From Crossaster papposus (Eukaryota > Echinodermata > Asteroidea > Velatida > Solasteridae), in assembly GCA_037893245.1 (NCBI GenBank), contig JBAIAA010000078.1:620001-684000 (forward strand): a stretch of 64,000 nucleotides of DNA, written 5' to 3'. The notes beneath the pieces are model-generated. The model was not told the DNA's origin. It made no database searches and saw only the letters and a program-made list of their open reading frames with translations. The position numbers were made by a program, and so were the translations under genes. How positions within the stretch are numbered: the first letter of the stretch is position 1; every line of letters starts with the position of its first letter. Of the stretch, positions 34,464 through 49,841 are shown one piece after another.

Positions 34464-36536
34464 CCACATTTACCAGGGGGGACAGAATTACCTTTCACAC
34501 CGGCATAGATTTCTGCTGTTGTATACATGTTACACGTAGATATTTATAGTTGTCGTCGCCGCCGTTCCGATGTACATGCACATGTATAGGTAGTAATATT
34601 CGCGTAGGTTGCATGCATGATGATAGTGATCGGCTATGGTAGGCACACTATATTCTACTATGATCAAAGTATCATAATATAATAGGCCTATTGCACATAA
34701 ATATATATAATTATTTCAGATTTGAGTACATGCAGGTATATTGCATTGCATTGCATTGTCGCAAATGTGTGGGATCGGAAATCATTTAGAACATGATTAG
34801 CACAGTTTGATTGTATCATGGAGGAATATACAAGTTTATGATACTGATAGTCATGATAGCGTAAATGTAAACCTTGCATGCACTCGACACTAGCTGCGTT
34901 GATACAAGTTTGAAGAGTTTGCAGAGGTGTAGGCTAGGCCGGTTAAATACCCTGGTTTTAGGCATTTTATGTAATTTGGGGGCAATTATGTTACCAACAA
35001 TAATTTTAAAATGGAAAACGGAATGTGTGTGCACAATGGCGTTACTATGGGGGAATCGTACTATACATTGTATAGCACCATTTTAGGATAATTTGACGGT
35101 ATAAGATATAAAGAAATAAAAACTATTTGAAATTGTTTCCCTATACATCGACCCATTGTTTGTAGGGAAAGGGCGGGGTATTGTATGGGGGGAGGGGAAC
35201 AAGATGGAAAAAACTCTAAATCTTCGAAAAACGTAGAAAGGAGATTGTATCATGTATATAAGGCAATGTTATATTGGCGCAGTACTCATTTTAAGTTTGA
35301 TCATAATGCACTTGTGAAAATAAAGTCACGTAAAGAAAATAACCATTGAAGCCATTTTAGGTAAAATTGTCTTATTTGGTACCACATACTAATCCCATAA
35401 AACGATATGATACTTGACTGTTTTTGATACCATTTCGTACTGAACACCGCTGCAGTTAAAGGCACACCAATTTGAAAATGGATGGGTTATGGGCTTTATA
35501 TTTTATAGTAAATATACCGGTTTTAATTTGTTGTGGTATTATAAGCTGGAAAAACCTTAACTTCTTTCAGGTTGTCAACAAAACTTAAAGATAACCTCGG
35601 GTACAGTCCAAATACAAACAGTCATTCCCTTTACAAAATCATTCCCTTTAGGCCTATACACCACAATGTGTTTTGTGGAAGCATCCAATTTATTATTTAG
35701 TGACTTTATAATGTGTGTAGGGTATCTTCAGACATTAAATTGTGATTGCACTATTTACAGGCATCTCAATGGTGTCCGTTAACCATTTGGCGTCGAAGCC
35801 ATGTATACAAATATATACAATATCTTTTTCTCCGGAATTCGAAACGACAAGTCATAAGCAAGGCCGGAAATATATGTTAGCGACTAGCTCGCAGTGATGA
35901 GCGAGGGTGTGCTACCCATAGTTGTCGGCCTGAACCCTTCTTAATAAGTGCCAATGGTTTAATAAAATGGTTAATAATGGTTTTAACAAATGGTTAATAA
36001 ACTTTGTGAGTCAGGTCAATGTCAAAATAATCCCGGTGTTTACTGGTTAAGAACTGAATCCCAACATGGCCTGCATGACAAGCTAAAAAGAGCATCAATT
36101 CTCAGATACCCTTTAGACCCCAACCAGACAAAACATGCAGGCACAGGCAAAAAAAGGTGAAAAGGTTAGCACAAGGTCAAAGTCTTGAATATTCATTGCC
36201 ACTGATTGCCTCAGATCAAGCCAACTGGTAAGCAGAGAAAAAGCAGCACCAAATTATCTTCATGGTGCCAGTGAAGAGCATCCCTCCAAACGACCGCAGG
36301 TCACAGACTATTTTCAGGTACTGCAGCTTGGCTAGCACCTCCGTCGGATGCTGCAAAGCAGAAAAGTAGATTCTTAAAAATGCCATTGAAAGTATAGTCT
36401 GCTGGATGCAGTCATGTAATCCCCGGGATATAAAGTTGTTTCCCAGCTAATGTTGGTATCATTTTATACCCCTGGGATATAGAACTTTCTCCCCTACAAG
36501 CATCTTAGGTACAAATGACAATAACCTCCTGACCTG

Positions 36537-36744
36537 CAGTGGCACAACTAGGATTGAATTTGTAGATGGGAACCTGGGGTGCAACAATTTGTAAAGGGGG
36601 GGAGGGGGCACTGAATGGCAACAGAATATTGTTAGTGTGCAACAATTTTCAAATTGGGGAACCCACCTGGGGGAATGGACCTCCAACAGGGGGTATGTGC
36701 CCCTCATGCCCCCCCCCCTCCCCCTACCCATAGTTATACCACTG
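36537..36744. mobile_element. hAT-like MITE, unit B copy
   Basis: Orthologous to 14963-15168 with the same inverted ends, so it was inserted before the segmental duplication. Flanking sequence to its right differs between units. Confidence 0.6.
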
Positions 36745-38268
36745 CTCGTGGTCAGATATAGGTTGTATGGCCGGCTGGTTCGACCATGTTGTAGCCACGT
36801 CCTTCGCAATTCAGCATTCCAGCTGAGAGTAAGGATGATCAGCCTGCCAAATTATTATGTTCAACTTGTATACACTCTAATATATACTCTGTCACCTTCA
36901 TTTTGTACCTATAACACATCCCGGAGTGGTTGCACGTGCGCACGATGATGGCATTCCCAACAATTTGATAACATCATGCCGTAATGCCCATCTGTTGAGA
37001 TTGTTACTTCACTTTCTACCCAACAATTCGTGGTTGGATCAAGGAAAATAATAATACCAAATAGTTGGGCAATGTTTGCCCAGCTAACATGACTAACTAC
37101 GTTGTCGATTTGTTTGCTTACCCAACTACCAAATGTACTCAATAGGCGAACTTACTCCACACCCATCCTGTTGGGGCAGGTTCGCCCACATGGTGGGAAA
37201 AGTTCGCTATATTAAAAAATAAATTAAAAAAAACAATGCACAAACTATCATATAATTGCATATAACTGTTCTTATAGAAATGTTATTTAAGACTCTTTAA
37301 CCTAGATGTAAATACTAGCTTGTGTTTTGTTATAAAAAGTTCCGTCTGTTAAAATAAATGAATATAATCAAACCAAATGGTTATGAACCAGAACTTGTGA
37401 TTTCTGAGCAACAGTTTTGTTTCATTAAACTGTTGAATATGAAACGAAAATGCTAAAAACTGAATTGTTATAAATCACAATTTGTGAATTCTCTTTAATA
37501 TTTGAGGGTAATCTTTGTCTCATTAAACTGCTAAAAGTAAACTGAAAGTTCCAGCAAACTGAATATTTATGAACCACAACTTGTAATTTCTAATCAACAT
37601 TTTAGTTAGTGATTGTAAAGCACAACTTTATCAAAGTATTCTGGTTTCATATAGCATCTTAGCATATGTATATGTTAATTTCACCTTAGCATATGTATAT
37701 TTAGCATGCTTAAATAAATGATAGGCATATACATTTGATGGGACAAGTCCACTCACCACCTTGGGGTGAGTCCGCCACAGGGCGAACCTGCCCCACTATA
37801 TACCGGGCGAACGTGCCCCAGGAGCTCATCTTGTGTTTTACCACGTCGTATGCATCATAAACAGAGTAAACAGAGTTCGTAACTGCATAATTATTTTGGC
37901 AAGTCTATTATCTTCTAAATGACAATAACCACTTAAACCATTTTTGTTTATGTCTTGGGGTTTATACAATATTATTGATGCAAAAAACTTTTACTTACAT
38001 GATATGTAAACGGTGTTTTGATGATAACTTTATGAGCTTGTAATTGAGCCTGCTCGTGCAGCTATTATAGGAGTTTTATCGAGTCGTGTGTACTCTATTT
38101 ACATCATCGAAATTTCCTCCAATGGCTGTAGTAGTGGGAAATCACGTGGTGGCGGACTCTCCCTTAGCATCTCCTTTGCGTATAATGTTATTGCTATGTC
38201 GTAACCCTGCGCCTGTACAGTCCGTTGTGAAAACGGGATGGTAATTGCTGTACGCATTATTACCAACC

Positions 38269-38601
38269 ATGGATATCGTAGGAGACGGTTCGTATGCCGC
38301 GCTCACGGCCAGCGTGTTTATTGGGATTGTCTTGAGTTGCTTTGGCGATACGGTAGCGACTTGCCCGCGAGGATGGTGTGGCTTTGTGGGTGTTTCGCTG
38401 GTTGGTTTCAACCACAGCGTGCGTCGCATCGAGAATCAGGGGCTGTGCCACAGGGCGTGCACGACCGAGCCATGGTGCCGCTCTGTTAACTACAAGTTGG
38501 ACACCAGGCTATGCCAACTCGTTTATAACGCCTCTCACCACAGTGCCGCCGATAGTTTGGTCCCAAGTTCAGGCTGGTTCTACTCCTACATCGACACAGA
38601 G
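38269..38601 (+). CDS. Copy B exon 1: signal peptide and PAN-like domain
   Basis: 111 codons, phase 0, donor GAG|GTACAG. Changes from copy A include Ser-Gly to Ile-Asp near the N-terminus, Phe to Ile and Ile to Val in the signal peptide, Leu to Phe, Ile to Thr, two Pro substitutions and the two-residue deletion. Confidence 0.78.
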
Positions 38602-41600
38602 GTACAGATAAATCTACGTTCTTTCTTTACAAGTACATCACCAAAATAAAGTGTTTTTTATTTTTGCATACAATTCATAGAATTCATAGAATTTCTAACA
38701 AAATATTAACATGAACAGTTCTCAACCAATGAAAAGTCACAACTTAATAAAATCTTATACAATGTACAACAAATCCTGATCATGTTCTTCTGGTATAACC
38801 ACAGATTGTTTACAAAATGCCCCATTTCTTCATGTTTTTTAAAGCAAGTGTGTACGTTATTTGTATTGGTCAAATCACTAAGCTCTAGTTGGCATTCCTA
38901 GGCTGTTTTTATGGTGACAGGCAAGTGTGCATTTTCAAGGAAATTTCCAAGCTTACTACCGTAAGTGCATCAAAGTAACTTAATTTTCAAAGACCAATCC
39001 ACAAAGAGTACTTTGATTTACTGGACACAGTCTAGCCTCTTGAAAACTTAAAGGTAAGATACACCATTTGCAGACACCACAAATGTGTACTACCAAAATA
39101 TCAATAAATATCTTACCTATTTAAAGATAAATATTGATTGCAGGCATCCAGCAAAATGAATTTCAAATTTAAGACTGAAGTCGAAAAATATAGGCCTATT
39201 GGTTGAAATATAATGTGCAAATACTGCGAGGAAAATTGGGGAAATGTGATGTCACATGACTCCCGATAATGTAATCACGACGTCATCCTAATTTTCGTCT
39301 ATAACACATCCTGGAATACTTGCATACCAAGTTTGACCGTAATCGGACTTGTACTTCCAGAGACACAGAGGTTTGGAGTTCCATAAACGAAGACTATAGA
39401 AACAAAAAGTATCGAAGCATAATACACGGTGCGGGTGAATGGAACTTATCAATTGTGTCGGGATCTGGACTGATAAGAAGAAGGAAAATAAACCGTTAGG
39501 GACAAGATTGTGTGTAAGTGTAAATTTGTACATAAATATCTCAGTGTGAAATTGATTTAAGTCATTAAGAGTGAGTGAGGATACGTAGCTTGGTAAGTAA
39601 AGGTGCAGAGTGCTCCGAATGGTGTGAGGAAGTGAAAATACGAATAGCTTTTGTTAAGTCTCCGATCATAGCCCGCCGAGCTCCTTTCTCAATTAAAAAA
39701 AGCTACCAATAGATTTCATTTCAATTCGTGCTAAGTTCATGAAATTCGTCTTATGGGACGATAGGTGTAGAATCTATAAAGCAAATTCGGTGTTTGTATT
39801 GTTTTTCATCCTTCAATTTGAAGCAGTTGTCGTTTAATTTCGTTCTGTTTATTCTGAAACGTTGTGGTTAGAAAATGAATTGAAGTGACCAAAGAAATAA
39901 AACCAATGACAAGAAACAAATCCCAATGTCTATACACCAAGGTGTTTTTTTTTAATGCAATGCGAATTTAACGTCATGAAGCATTTCCTGCAAAATACGC
40001 CAGAGTTGAATCTGTTCAACTTTTGAAAATTCGCGAAAACTTGTTCCTCGCGCAGAGTATATGGACCGGCTTCTATTTCTCGCTGTCATATTTTTTTTAA
40101 ATGCTGCACACGTTATTAATATTACAACACGACTTAAACCTTCGAATGTAGTGTTTAAAACCATTCGAGCGCTTAATGGTATAGTATGGTAAAACATTAA
40201 TGAAAAGCATCAAGTTTCACTTCAAGAACTCGGCCCAATGTCATGGCTCTGCCAAAACATCTGATTAATTAATTAACCAAGTTAAAACGTGTAAACTTAC
40301 GTTTTTCGTAAAAAACATTGCTCTCATTAAATTAAAACTTGGGCCTGTGTCTAACGTCGTGCTTCTGCCGTGTCAAACTGAAAGAGGCCGACTCAGAAGA
40401 AAAAAGTAACAAGGCACCAAATGACGTCACCTTAATTTTCGTCTATCCTGGAATACTTGCATACCAAGTTTGACTCTAATCGGGCCTGTACATCCAAAGA
40501 TAGATAACATGATAATGATAACACACGGTGATAACATTCCCAACCATTTGATAACATCATGCCGTAATGCCCATCTGTTGAGATTGTTACTTCACTTTCT
40601 ACCCAACAATTCGTGGTTGGATCAAGGAAAATAATAATACCAAATAGTTGGGCAATGTTTGCCTAGCTACATGACTAACTACGTTTTCGATTTTTTTGAT
40701 AATGCTAGGTTCCCACTACCACGATTCGCGCCACGATTGAAATCGTGGACTTAATCGTGGAGTAAATGTGGTGATCCTATACCTCTTTCTCCTTACGGTT
40801 CTTTTTTGCGACCTTATCCGTGTCTCTGTTGCGTTTGTGCGTGTCTCTTTCGCGGTGGTGCGTTTCTCTTTCGCGGTGGTGCGTTTCTCTTTCGGGGTAG
40901 TCCGTTTCTTATTCGCGGTAGTGCGTTTCTCTTTTATGGTAGCGTATCTCTCTTTAGAACGTGTGTCTCTCTATTTCAAGGGGAAAATTAATTTTTGTTC
41001 ACAGGAGTGTATTTCTTTGTTATTGTGATTAAGTGGCGGCAGCTACTTAGTCACTCGGTGCCGAGTCTTGCAGAGACCTTGGAGCCAATTTAAAATTGAC
41101 GGTACTGTAAAATCCTGAAAGAGAGTTTAGCTATTATGAAAGAGAAATAACGCAACAACCGTGAAGAGAAAATCATCTCCGTGAAAGATAAAAAGGTACA
41201 CCTGGCCCTAACGGCCTTCCGTACGTTTCTCATTTTGCATATAATTATACTCTGTCTCGAATACATAATTTATTTGTATAAAGCATGTATTTAGCCAGCG
41301 TGATTACAAATTAATATGTATGATGCTCGTCCTTGCGCGGCACTTAAAATATATGGCAATTACTCAGTTTGTGGTTATCATGTTGTCAAACTATGAAAAA
41401 CAGTAGGGGGAATGGCCAGTTCTGTTCCAAATTGTATTTTTTATTTCGTCTCTCTCTCCCTCTGACAAATTTCTACGTGCGTTCCAAATTTTATTTTGTT
41501 ATCGTCTCTTTCGATCTGTATAAAATATTATAAACATGTAATATGTATTCCCAACATTATAAACGCATATGTTAATATGTGTATGGCTCACGTAAAATCA

Positions 41601-44600
41601 TCTACAATTTTTTTGAGATCGTCTAACGTCTTTTTCGTCAAGTTATTAAATTTACTCTCTTCGCGTTTTATACCGCGTATATAATCTTGACGAGTAGGCT
41701 TTTCTCGTTTGTAATGCGAGATGTTAAATTTGTCCACGTATTTTTCTAACGTAGCTTTATTCCACCGGCTGTACCCTTTCGGCGTTGGTTTGTTTTCTTC
41801 CCCCATATTTATATATAGATATTATTATTTAAAAAAAAAATCATTTTTTTCTCCAATATTTGCTAATTCTGAGAAAAATTCGTCAATATTCGCGACTTTG
41901 CGGAAAGTCGTAAAAGTTGTCGCAAATATTGACGTCAATATTCACGATATGCGTAGTCTCTTCAGGGCCACCACAGATATTGGCATGAACCCGCCTCGGA
42001 TCAAATTTTGTGAAGAAGAATCTGGCGCCTTGAATCGGTCAATGTACAATAATCTCGTCTTGAACTGGTTAAACATCGGAGCAACCTCTACTTATCACTT
42101 TTTAATTCTATAATGTTACACTTTTTTGCAGACTGGAACTGAACTTGAAGCCTATCGTATAAAGCGCACGCAGGAATGCCAAAAGCGCGGAGTAACTATA
42201 GGCAACCATGAGTGCTGCTTTTTGGCGATACGCTGCTTACTGCTGACCAATTCTTTGTAATCTATGATAAGGTTACATACAAGATAGATTCACTCATCAA
42301 GGCAGTAGTCTGTTTCAAGATATTCTTTGTGTTCAATGCTAAATACCACTGTGAGACATCTGATTCATGGACATTAATCCAAAGAGGTATCTATGAAATC
42401 ACAACCCCGTACGATGCTGTGACCCCCAATTGACGGATATTCTGAGTAAGATCAAGTGTTAAGAATTGACTCCTACAAACATGTACATGTACAAGCACAT
42501 GTACAGGTACATGCATGCACATGTACATGTACAATTTATATACCAGTTTGTGTCGCAGGACGTGTACACAAAGTTTTCTGTCTGTTATCAAGGGCTACCC
42601 TGTGTTGTGTTTACAGTCAAACAAGGTCCATAGTGAAGCCAGCAATCTCAATGAACCTTTCCAGGTGATAAGTAGTTTGCTACACTTTTCCCGAATCACA
42701 ATTCACCGCTGTGTCGGCCATTGTGTAAAGCGACATAAGGTTGTGCGCATGTGATCTCTTTGAATTATGTGTTTTCGTCAGAGCCGCAAACCCAACAAGT
42801 GATACAAAAACTTGGTTTGAATATTTAATTGTTTCCATCTTGAACGGAGTTTTCCGCAACTCGACATTGCGGTCTAGTATTATGATACCCCTGTTAACGA
42901 GTCCCATATATTGTTTGAGGACACGTTTGGGAATATGCGGTTCTAAGATTTCGGACCCGAGTGGGCAAATATCGGGCTGAATACTGTTTAAAAAAAATAT
43001 TTGCCGCGTATTCAGCCCGAGATTTGCCAACTTGGGTCCGGAATCTAGAACCGTGTATTCCTAAACGCGTCCTCAAACAATATACGAGACTCATTAGTGT
43101 TCTTTCGTTTTAGACGGTTTCATACGACATGGTAGACGGTCTACGTCTCTTATCCAATCAAAAGCCGTGCAAAACAATACGACCCTTCCACCGGGGACTA
43201 TAGCTAAGATGCTCATTTAGTTGTGGAATTTGTCATCTTTGTTCAATTTCTATGCCTTGTATTGTGCCCGTTGGAGTCAGCGGGGAATTGTAGTAGCCTA
43301 GACAAACGCGTTGCTAGCTGTAAGGATATACCATGCGTAGACATTTTCATTCATTTGGGTTTGATGAAAGCCGCTAGAGGAAGGGGTGGGGGGGGGGGGG
43401 GCTTTATCAAACTTCATTGCCTATAATGACTGCAACGTCTATAGTTGACAAAATTGCAAATTTTGGGTGCGACTCCTAGTGAATAACAAATAACCACTCA
43501 ACTTGCTTCCAAGCTCGACGATAGGAGCAAAGGCTTACTATTCCTCGCCTCTTTATTGTTGTAATGTAAATGAGCCAACTCAAACCGCTCATTTTGATGT
43601 GGTAGGGCTACCTAAATTATTAAGAGCGAACACTAATGTTCTTTTATTCATTTTTCCACAAAGCTCCCTGCCTCAATACCGAGAGCTTAATCGTCATTTT
43701 GGGTGATTGATTGCTACTACAATATTCACAACTTGGAACACAAACGAAGCGGAAATGTAACGGTTTCATTAGTGTCTTTTAGCTTTATTGAACTAGGAAC
43801 AAATACAGTAAATATTTCATTTAGTTACTTTGGGGATTTTGGTAATGATCGCCACGTAATGTTTACAATAAATCTTACAATTGTGCCTGCATACAAATAG
43901 TACAAAGACCGCAATTACTGTGTAAGTGTATTGTGTTTTCGGGGGAAAATAGAATAGAATTATACATGTACTTTCATTTATTTTGATGCTACAAAATTGA
44001 TGAGAGTGTTAAATAGGATGTTTAACAACAAGGCCTATTGTGTTAAAGTGTTGCTCAATTGATATTACGTTTTTTTTGTTTAGGATAAAACAGAAAACAT
44101 AATGTACATTTTTGGGTCTTGTGATTTTTTTTGCTGACGCATGGTTCCAAACCATTTCTGGTGAAATTAATTCACACAGGTTTAATGTATAAAGGGACGA
44201 GCTTGTCAAACATGACAATGTTTTCAATATCGAAAATGTTTGCTCTAAAGGTAGGATATACCATTCGCAGATATCGACAAAACTTAGGCCCTACTACCGA
44301 ATTATTAAGAAATATCTCACTTATTTAAAAGTAAATAATGATTGTAGGCATCCAGCAAAATGATTGCGCTGTATATCCTGTAATCACGAAGAGACAGGTA
44401 TCTTTGCTGATAAATTTAGCTAAAAAAACATTGTTTTTTTGCAATTATTTTAAAACGTTGACATGGCCGTCTCTTCCTGAAACCGGTGACGTATTAATGC
44501 AAATAAGTTTGAAGGAATTTTAACCGCGGCTTTCATCGAACCTATATGAATGAAATTGTCTATGCATGGTCTAACCTTACAGCAACGCGTTTGTCCAGGC

Positions 44601-47600
44601 TACTTAAATTCCCCGCTGACTCCAACGGGCACGATACAAGGCATAGCAATTGAACAAAGATGTGAAATTTGTCACATGTAGGCATACATTGTTGTTGTAA
44701 CAAACCGCAGAAAAATCTTCCTTAATTGAAATAAATGAATTCATGCTGAATATGTAACATGATTATCTTTGCCTTACTAATAACAAAAGCCTAATGTAAC
44801 GACCGGTCGTCATCTGGCCAACGATTGAACAGGGCCCCGGTGGGAGGGCCGTGTTGTTGTGCACGGCTTTTGATTGGATAACGACCGGTCGTCATCTGGC
44901 CAACGATTGAACAGGGCCCCGGTGGGAGGGCCGTATTGTTGTGCACGGCTTTTGATTGGATAACGACCGGTCGTCATCTGGCCAACGATTGGACAGGGCC
45001 TCGTCTAAAACGAAAGAACACTATTTACACGGGTATGATACTAGACCGCGATGTCACGTTGCGGAAAACTCCGTTCAAGATGGAAAAAATGTAATATTCA
45101 AACCCATTTTTTGTATCACTTGTTCTTCTTGCTCTTACGAAAACACACGATTCAAACCATTTTGTTAGTTTTGTTGTTAGGAAAATGTCAACTTTACTGT
45201 CAAATTTGTCCGGAAATCCATCCTTTCATTAATGACTAACAAAACGGAGTGTCTGTATTTGAGTTTGAATTTTGCGCCTGTCGTACCAATTTTGGTTGGT
45301 TTTGGGGGTTTATTACATCACAGATATTTGTATGAATAAACTCATGAAAAATGAAAAGCTTCTAATGTCAGTATTCATCGGTAATTTCTGGTTTTTGAAA
45401 CCATGCAGTTCACAGGTCACGTACAATCTATCCAATCAGAGCTAAACGCTCATCAGCGTTTCCCATGGTTTTCACATTTGTTTGCTTTTGAAGTTGGGCC
45501 GGTCGGTCGGGGAAAAAAATAATTTGAAGGAAAACGCAGTTCCACCTGATTAGATGGCTACATTAAATGATACGTGTGTATTATCTCCAATTTTGTTTTT
45601 TTTGTGAATTTATCATGAGTTGATATCACTCCCGAGTATCACTGCATAAAAACAACTATTTTTGACAAGATGCAGTTTGTTGTAGCCCATTTTTGCGTAT
45701 ACAGATGGAGTTTGTGAATTTACTATTCATTTTTTGTTATTTGCAATTTTGTGTGTGTGTGAATGGGGTTCCAGATATGGTCGCTGGTAATAAAAAAGGC
45801 TTTTTTTTCTTGAGTCGGGAGCCCAAAATAGGATTGGTCGGAAATGAGAACCACGGAAAAAAGGGACGCCCTTATCAGGGTTATAGACTGTATTTATATC
45901 CCTTTTAATAGAGCATTTTCATCTATTTTAATTGCATTTATTGTCATCTCAGTTTAATTTGATTTCCTTTTGTCATTGTTTCTTGAAATAACAGTATAAG
46001 CAAGACAAACAGTCTTTTGCCGTTTCAACAAATTATTACTGGTAGTGTAAAGTACCCTGTTCTTGACCAATGTAACGAATTTTATGGTCACCAATACATT
46101 ATGGTTAAAGCGACCAATATAATTGGTTGTATCCTACCATTATGGATTGGTTGAATTGGCAGAATAAACCAGTCTGGTATTGGTTGGTTATAATCAATAT
46201 GAAGTGGTTACCATGCAACCAATTAATTGATGAAGGTGCTTCATTAAAGACGTATACTGTCCGTGGTATGTTTTAGTTTCATCCAAACAAGAATTGGCAA
46301 ATTTAATTTGGATTTGTTCTAACATTACAGAGGTTATTCACTTAAGACATCGACAATTTCGCGTTTGGATATAAAATATTTTCACCGCAAATGGTTTAAT
46401 GAGTTTGGGGCACATTAATTTCTCGCAAGGTAGACTGAGTCCAGCCTTATATCAGAGTCGATGATATAGAGTCCGTGAACCAGTCTATTCGCAGAGTGGA
46501 TCTCTGATTGCAAAAGCAACAAAAACAAATATCTTTGTAAGACGATTGCGAACGTTCAGATGAGAAGCAGAGGCAATTATATCTTTAAGTATTTTAAATT
46601 AACCATGGTAATTGGTCAGTTACAACCATGGCAACGAGTCTTGAGGTTAAATTTGAGTCGAGATGGAGAATGGTTGAGCTATAGTCCTACGGTGCTGAAG
46701 AAAATAATGGTTTATTATGTTTTCCTACCTAGGCAACCAGAGGAATCATTATATTGGGCCGAATAGGAAAAAACGTATGTAACCATTGAGGCGCATGTAC
46801 AATATACACAACACACACAAAGAAGAAAACTTGTATATATTAACCCGCCAATGTGTAATAATTTAACGTCAAAATTGATAATTTTATTTTGAATGGGTGG
46901 CAGAAAATATTTAACTTGAGAATGATTCGAATCTAACATTGAGAGCGAATATAGACGGTATAATTAAAACGATAACGACGCAAGTCATGTGTGCGTGAGC
47001 TCTAATCTGAAATCGGAAAACCGACAGTAAACCACGTGAATTTGAGAGTAACAATAGCATATTGTTGAATTTGGTTTAGAAATTACATACGTAAAAACTT
47101 ATTGCTTTGATTTTGTTTGCAGTCAAGCGACGTTTCACTGGAATTGTTCGCTCCTGGAAACCAAGAACCTCCCTGCTTGGAAAATAACACCAGTGGTAAA
47201 TGAACTATTCGTAGAATTAATAATTATCAATGTAAAAACAGATTGGTTGAAAATAACCATTTGATTGGAAAAAAATATGTCCAGCTATGACATTGTCCAT
47301 TTTAACACAAATATTGGTCAACATAACCAACATCGTTGGTTAGTCATATTAGTCATTGTCATTTTGATCTTGATATTGGGTATTTGGGTTAAAACGACCA
47401 ATATTATTGGACACCAATGGTGAGTTTTTTAAACAATTTTTGTTTAGCCAATTGCACATTTAATGAAAATAAGTCACAGTAAAATCCATGTGATTTTGTA
47501 TAATGGAAATTATCATTAAACACAAGTATTGGGGCTAATGGTAGTGACTGGTGAATCTACCCTAATATCTTTTCACGAAAAGGCTGATGCAGATTGTACA

Positions 47601-49797
47601 CAAAATGTACAACTAAAAATACTTCCGAATTAAGATTAATTTATGTAATTTTGTTGGCATCCTCTATTATATACTGCTTACAGACGATACATTATAACCC
47701 CCGCAAGACCATCGTCCAAAGCTGATGTACCAATTACGAACAAGGTATAATTAACAGCGTTCTCATATTGTGTATAAATAACGTACAACCTTTGTCTCTT
47801 GTTTCCTTTTCTCAAGATGTTTTCGATATCATCCGAACCACTGAGGCATTCAATACTAATACTAGTGACTACTTGTCTGTAGTCAGACACACCTGCTCTC
47901 AGTATGGTATGCAGCTATGTACGTTAGCCCAGTTGTATGACGCCTACCAAGCAGGCTTTGCCGATGACGAATGGGGCTTGATCGACGTTGAAGGGAGAGA
48001 CGCCAAGTTGGCACCTTGTGGCTCTTGGACAGACGACGAGTGTTACTACATCGTAAATGGAAGCGCAGACGAGAGCCTCATCCCCAATACGCCTTGGCCT
48101 TTTGCCTCCGCTATAGCCTTTTGCTGTTCTACCAACCGCACATGCTATGCATCGCCTCGTACGTAATGCCAGTCTATAGATAGGTTATGGGGTTGTGCAT
48201 TTGATGATACAATCATAGGGTTTTGTGCACACAGTCAGAGTATGTCATGAACAAGATATTTAGCTATTTTTCCTTTGAAAAGAATATAGGTAAAATATAA
48301 GCAATAGTTGTTATTTATTTTGTAATGCTGCCATTGCTTGTTATTCTATTTATATTTGGCCCTATGGCAAAATATATTGTTCATGACATACTCTGAATGT
48401 GTGCCACCTTCCGTGCTTGTATCATCAAAGGCACAATTTTCACAAATATTTCCCCTATCTGCCCTTCTACTAGTGTACATATCAGTACAACTGGGGGAAG
48501 GACAGAATTGGGGACAGAATTGGAAACAGCAATGCGTAGCCAATTGTTCAATGTATATTCTTCAATAAACGCCAAGCCATTTTCGTGCTTAAGTAGTCGT
48601 CATCGTTGTTGTACATCCGCCGCCTATTAACCTAGTATATTATAACGTCACCTTATAACCCAAAATACTTCTTGGCAGTGATATTACTAATAAAACACTA
48701 GTTTATGATAATAATTTGTGTATGTTTTGTAATGTAATGTACCCTGCTGTAGACATCTGTGAAAATCGAGGTCTTTACAAACCATAAAACAACAGGTTTG
48801 GGTTTTAGGGGTTTGCGATAGGTATGTTTTTATTCAGAAGAAAGGTAAATCCTGAATGACATTAACCGTCACCCTACAACTTTTATTTCTGGTAGGCTTG
48901 CAGTGGCAACTCGCGTTCAAGGGGCTGGGAGGCCAGACTACGTCTAACCGCAGCCTGTATGAGATATGGACCGACAATCGATGGGACTCGACCCTTGAAG
49001 GCCATTACCGCGACAAGTCTATCTACGATGCTTGGCACAACAACAGCAGCCAGCTAAAACTGGTAAGAAAACCATTTACGTCTTCGATGTATTTGGAATT
49101 GTAGCTATTCTAACTAGTCATTTAGAATAGAGCTCCAAGAGTGAAACCATAGGCTATGATCTTCCTTTTTGTTCTCACTAAGGTGAAGCTTTCCTTGTTC
49201 AACTTTGATGAAGCACAACCCGCAGCTCAGTTGATCTTCAACGGTGTGAATTCCAACATCACGAACTGGTTCAGTAAAGACCGTCTTATGGCGTCTCCCT
49301 GGTTGGACGCTAAACACGCCACATACTTCACTATGGAAGGCCACCAGTCCTGGTAAATGACTCTCGATCCTCAGCCTTTGCTCCGTACTTGTCTCGTATT
49401 CACCGCCCAAAGTAGGGCGCTGGGACTGGCTAGCCTGCTTCACCAAATTATGCAAAGAAAACACAAGATCCCAGAGTAATGTGGGTAGCTTGTTGCCTTA
49501 ATTGACCAATAGACGTACATTCAACGCGCACGTGTTACGCGCACACGGATACTATTGTTGAAACCAATTCTGTCGAAGGAGCTCAAAGAAATGACGTCAT
49601 GCAACATGAAGAAATTAGCCATTCCTAGCGCCATCTTTGGGCGGTGGGTACGAATTAAGACTTATTGGTGATCAACCTTGCTGCACCCCCCGCCCCCCCC
49701 CCCCCCCCCAACCCAACAACACCAACAACGCCAACAACACCAACAAAATCAAAAACAACAACAACAACGCCAACAACACCAACAAAAACAAAAACAA

Positions 49798-49841
<44 letters not shown>

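Larger units (their letters stand above)
12369..35034 (+). repeat. Tandem segmental duplication, unit A
   Basis: Starts GTTACTATGGGGGAATCGTACTATAC, as do units B (35040) and C (53432). It aligns with unit B in the same order throughout, with the offset falling from about 22.7 to 18.4 kb because of extra insertions in A: a 1 kb block at 13.2-14.2, about 1 kb at 15.2-16.2, MITEs at 16686 and 18955, a 546 bp tandem duplication near 24 kb, a SINE at 27160 and a TIR element at 32887. It contains one complete copy of the secreted-protein gene. Confidence 0.9.
42763..45155. mobile_element. Composite element with long inverted arms, unit B
   Basis: Orthologous to 23345-26300, shorter because the internal 546-bp duplication is absent. 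Confidence 0.55.
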
